This document shows, piece after piece, positions 62,928 through 64,000 of a DNA stretch of 64,000 nt. Position 1 is the first letter of the stretch. Each line of letters opens with the position of its first letter. This stretch comes from VXNE01 sp965205735 (GTDB taxonomy: Bacteria; Pseudomonadota; Gammaproteobacteria; Pseudomonadales; Azotimanducaceae), in contig OZ242179.1 in assembly GCA_965205735.1 (NCBI GenBank), positions 1,426,001-1,490,000 on the forward strand. Direction: 5' to 3'. The translations under genes were made by a program, and so were the position numbers. The notes below the pieces were generated by a model. That model saw only the letters and a list, made by a program, of their open reading frames with translations, was not told the origin of the DNA and searched no databases.

Positions 62928-62946
62928 GCGAGGGGTATCCCCTCGC
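62928..62946. repeat. GCGAGGGG palindromic repeat, hairpin only
   Basis: GCGAGGGG-TAT-CCCCTCGC: perfect 8-bp stem, 3-nt loop, without the GC-rich tail found in other copies. It lies in the murE-mraY gap. On the transcribed minus strand it is followed by AAGAAAA, not T-rich, so it is not a terminator. Confidence 0.8.
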
Positions 62947-62980
62947 AGCCACACTCGAATTGTTGGACTTGACAAAGCAA

Positions 62981-64000
62981 CTAGCGGGCCCTCCCGTCCA
63001 GCGCGGCCTGCGCGAAGCGCAGGTCGCTGTGCGGGATACGCTCTCCCGCAATGTCCTGGAAGTCTTCGTGGCCCTTGCCCGCCACAAATACGACATCCCC
63101 GGTTTCGGCCCGCTCGATGGCCAGCCTCACCGCCGCTGCCCGGTCCGCTTCGACGGTATGGAAGGTGCGCGACGTAAAACCGGCGACGATATCGGCAATG
63201 ATCGAGTCCGGGTTCTCGGTGCGGGGATTGTCCGAGGTGACAATCGCCTCGTCCGCTCCCGCTTCCACGGCTCGCGCCATCATCGGGCGCTTGCCCGGAT
63301 CGCGATCGCCGCCGCAACCGAACACGCATATCAGACGACCGCCGAGATGCTGGCGCACCGCGGCGAGGGCGGCGGTGAGGGCCGCAGGGGTATGCGCATA
63401 GTCGACGAAGACCACTGGACCCCGACAGTTCGGCGACGCCACGCGCTGCATGCGACCCGGCACCGGCACCATGCAACGCATGGCCGCCACCGTTTCTTCC
63501 AACGGCTTCCCGGCGAGACAGACCGCAGACAGGGTTGCCGCAGCGTTGTAGAGGGAAAACTGGCCGTAAAGCGGCAGCCAAAAGCGGCTATCGCCCCAGG
63601 GCGTATGCCAACGGCCCGTAATGCCGTGCGGGTGGAATCCTGCGTCCGACCACGACACCGCGGCACCCGCAGACTGGCCGTAACCGATCGTTTCGACCTT
63701 GAGTTCCGCCGCGAGACTCCGGCCCAAAGAATCGTCCAGGTTGACGATGACGGTGCCGAGGGAGGCTGTCTCGAATAGCCTGCGTTTCGCCTCGGCATAG
63801 CGCTCCATGGTGACGTGGTAATCGAGATGGTCGCGCGTAAGGTTGGTGAACGCCGCTATGTCGAAACGCACCGCCGCCACGCGATCCTGGGCCAGCGCGT
63901 GCGAACTGACTTCCATCGCCACGCACCTGTGGCCCTGGCCGCGTATGGCTCCGAGCCGACGCTGGACGGTTACCGCGTCCTCGGTGGTCAACTTGCTGCG
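62981..64000 (-). CDS. murE: UDP-N-acetylmuramoyl-tripeptide synthetase, 3' part
   Basis: Adds the third amino acid to the wall peptide. The frame is open to the right edge, so the N-terminal third is outside. AMEVSSHALAQDRV, FTNLTRDHLDYH, VFVDYAHTPAALTAAL and CVFGCGGDRDPGKRPMM are typical. The motif TSDNPRTENPDSI contains DNPR, which marks meso-diaminopimelate specificity. Confidence 0.97.
   Translation of the reverse strand, partial: RSKLTTEDAVTVQRRLGAIRGQGHRCVAMEVSSHALAQDRVAAVRFDIAAFTNLTRDHLDYHVTMERYAEAKRRLFETASLGTVIVNLDDSLGRSLAAELKVETIGYGQSAGAAVSWSDAGFHPHGITGRWHTPWGDSRFWLPLYGQFSLYNAAATLSAVCLAGKPLEETVAAMRCMVPVPGRMQRVASPNCRGPVVFVDYAHTPAALTAALAAVRQHLGGRLICVFGCGGDRDPGKRPMMARAVEAGADEAIVTSDNPRTENPDSIIADIVAGFTSRTFHTVEADRAAAVRLAIERAETGDVVFVAGKGHEDFQDIAGERIPHSDLRFAQAALDGRAR

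Noticed and set aside
62928..62946. Rho-independent terminator after murE
   Set aside because: The stem is perfect, but the transcribed strand is followed by an A-rich run rather than T-rich, and the repeat family explains the hairpin.

Overview
The window is a GC-rich (low-60s percent by eye) bacterial chromosome segment whose gene order points to a gammaproteobacterium. From about 30 to 64 kb it follows the block around minute 2 of the Escherichia coli map (division/wall genes - secA - yacG - pilus assembly - nadC/ampD - aceEF). The neighbourhood DUF721 - M23 peptidase - secA - argJ is the Pseudomonas-type variant. No rRNA and only one tRNA (Thr, CGT) are present.

Layout. 0-5.4 kb: 3' end of murA, a TonB-dependent receptor, a Coq4-like gene and a cyclopropane fatty acid synthase. 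5.4-10.8 kb: a hypothetical gene, a VapBC module, an oligopeptide-type binding protein, a luciferase-like (F420-type) oxidoreductase and a metallophosphoesterase. 10.8-13.8 kb: a thioesterase, then a decayed ATPase/TOPRIM-like pair, a thioesterase fragment and a 271-bp foldback element. 13.85-21 kb: an ATP-grasp gene followed by a complete cofactor F420 operon (npdG, cofE, cofD, cofC, fused cofG/cofH). 21-28.6 kb: accessory genes (HNH nuclease, secreted nuclease, broken sigma factor, PEP-mutase-like enzyme, ParDE, a Tat-signal protein). 28.6-36.7 kb: FAD-linked dehydrogenase, aceF, aceE, ROK kinase, ampD, nadC, tRNA-Thr. 36.8-42.6 kb: coiled-coil protein, two pilins, pilB, a doubly frameshifted pilC, pilD, yacG. 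42.7-51.5 kb: argJ, secA, a C39-peptidase ABC exporter with its HlyD partner, an M23 peptidase and DUF721. 51.6-54.4 kb: Eis-like acetyltransferase, homocysteine methyltransferase, Ddn-like protein. 54.5-64 kb: ftsZ, ftsA, ftsQ, murC, ftsW, murD, mraY, murE (cut by the right edge).

The organism makes F420 (five genes), can reduce it with NADPH (NpdG), and carries at least two candidate F420 users here (the luciferase-like enzyme at 9.1 kb and the Ddn-like protein at 54 kb). The division/wall cluster lacks murF, murG, murB and ddl at their usual places, and lpxC is absent after ftsZ.

The most unusual signal is a short palindromic repeat (GCGAGGGGTnnCCCCTCGC plus a GC-rich tail) found in eight copies. 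At three places (murA, ampD, ftsQ) it sits at the 3' end of a conserved gene and is translated as a foreign C-terminal tail. A second family, a foldback element with 34-bp terminal inverted repeats, has a whole copy at 13.5 kb and half a copy between ftsQ and ftsA. Gene fragments and frameshifts (oppA 5' echo, thioesterase 3' echo, ATPase, TOPRIM-like gene, sigma factor, pilC) suggest ongoing genome decay, although some frameshifts could be assembly errors.
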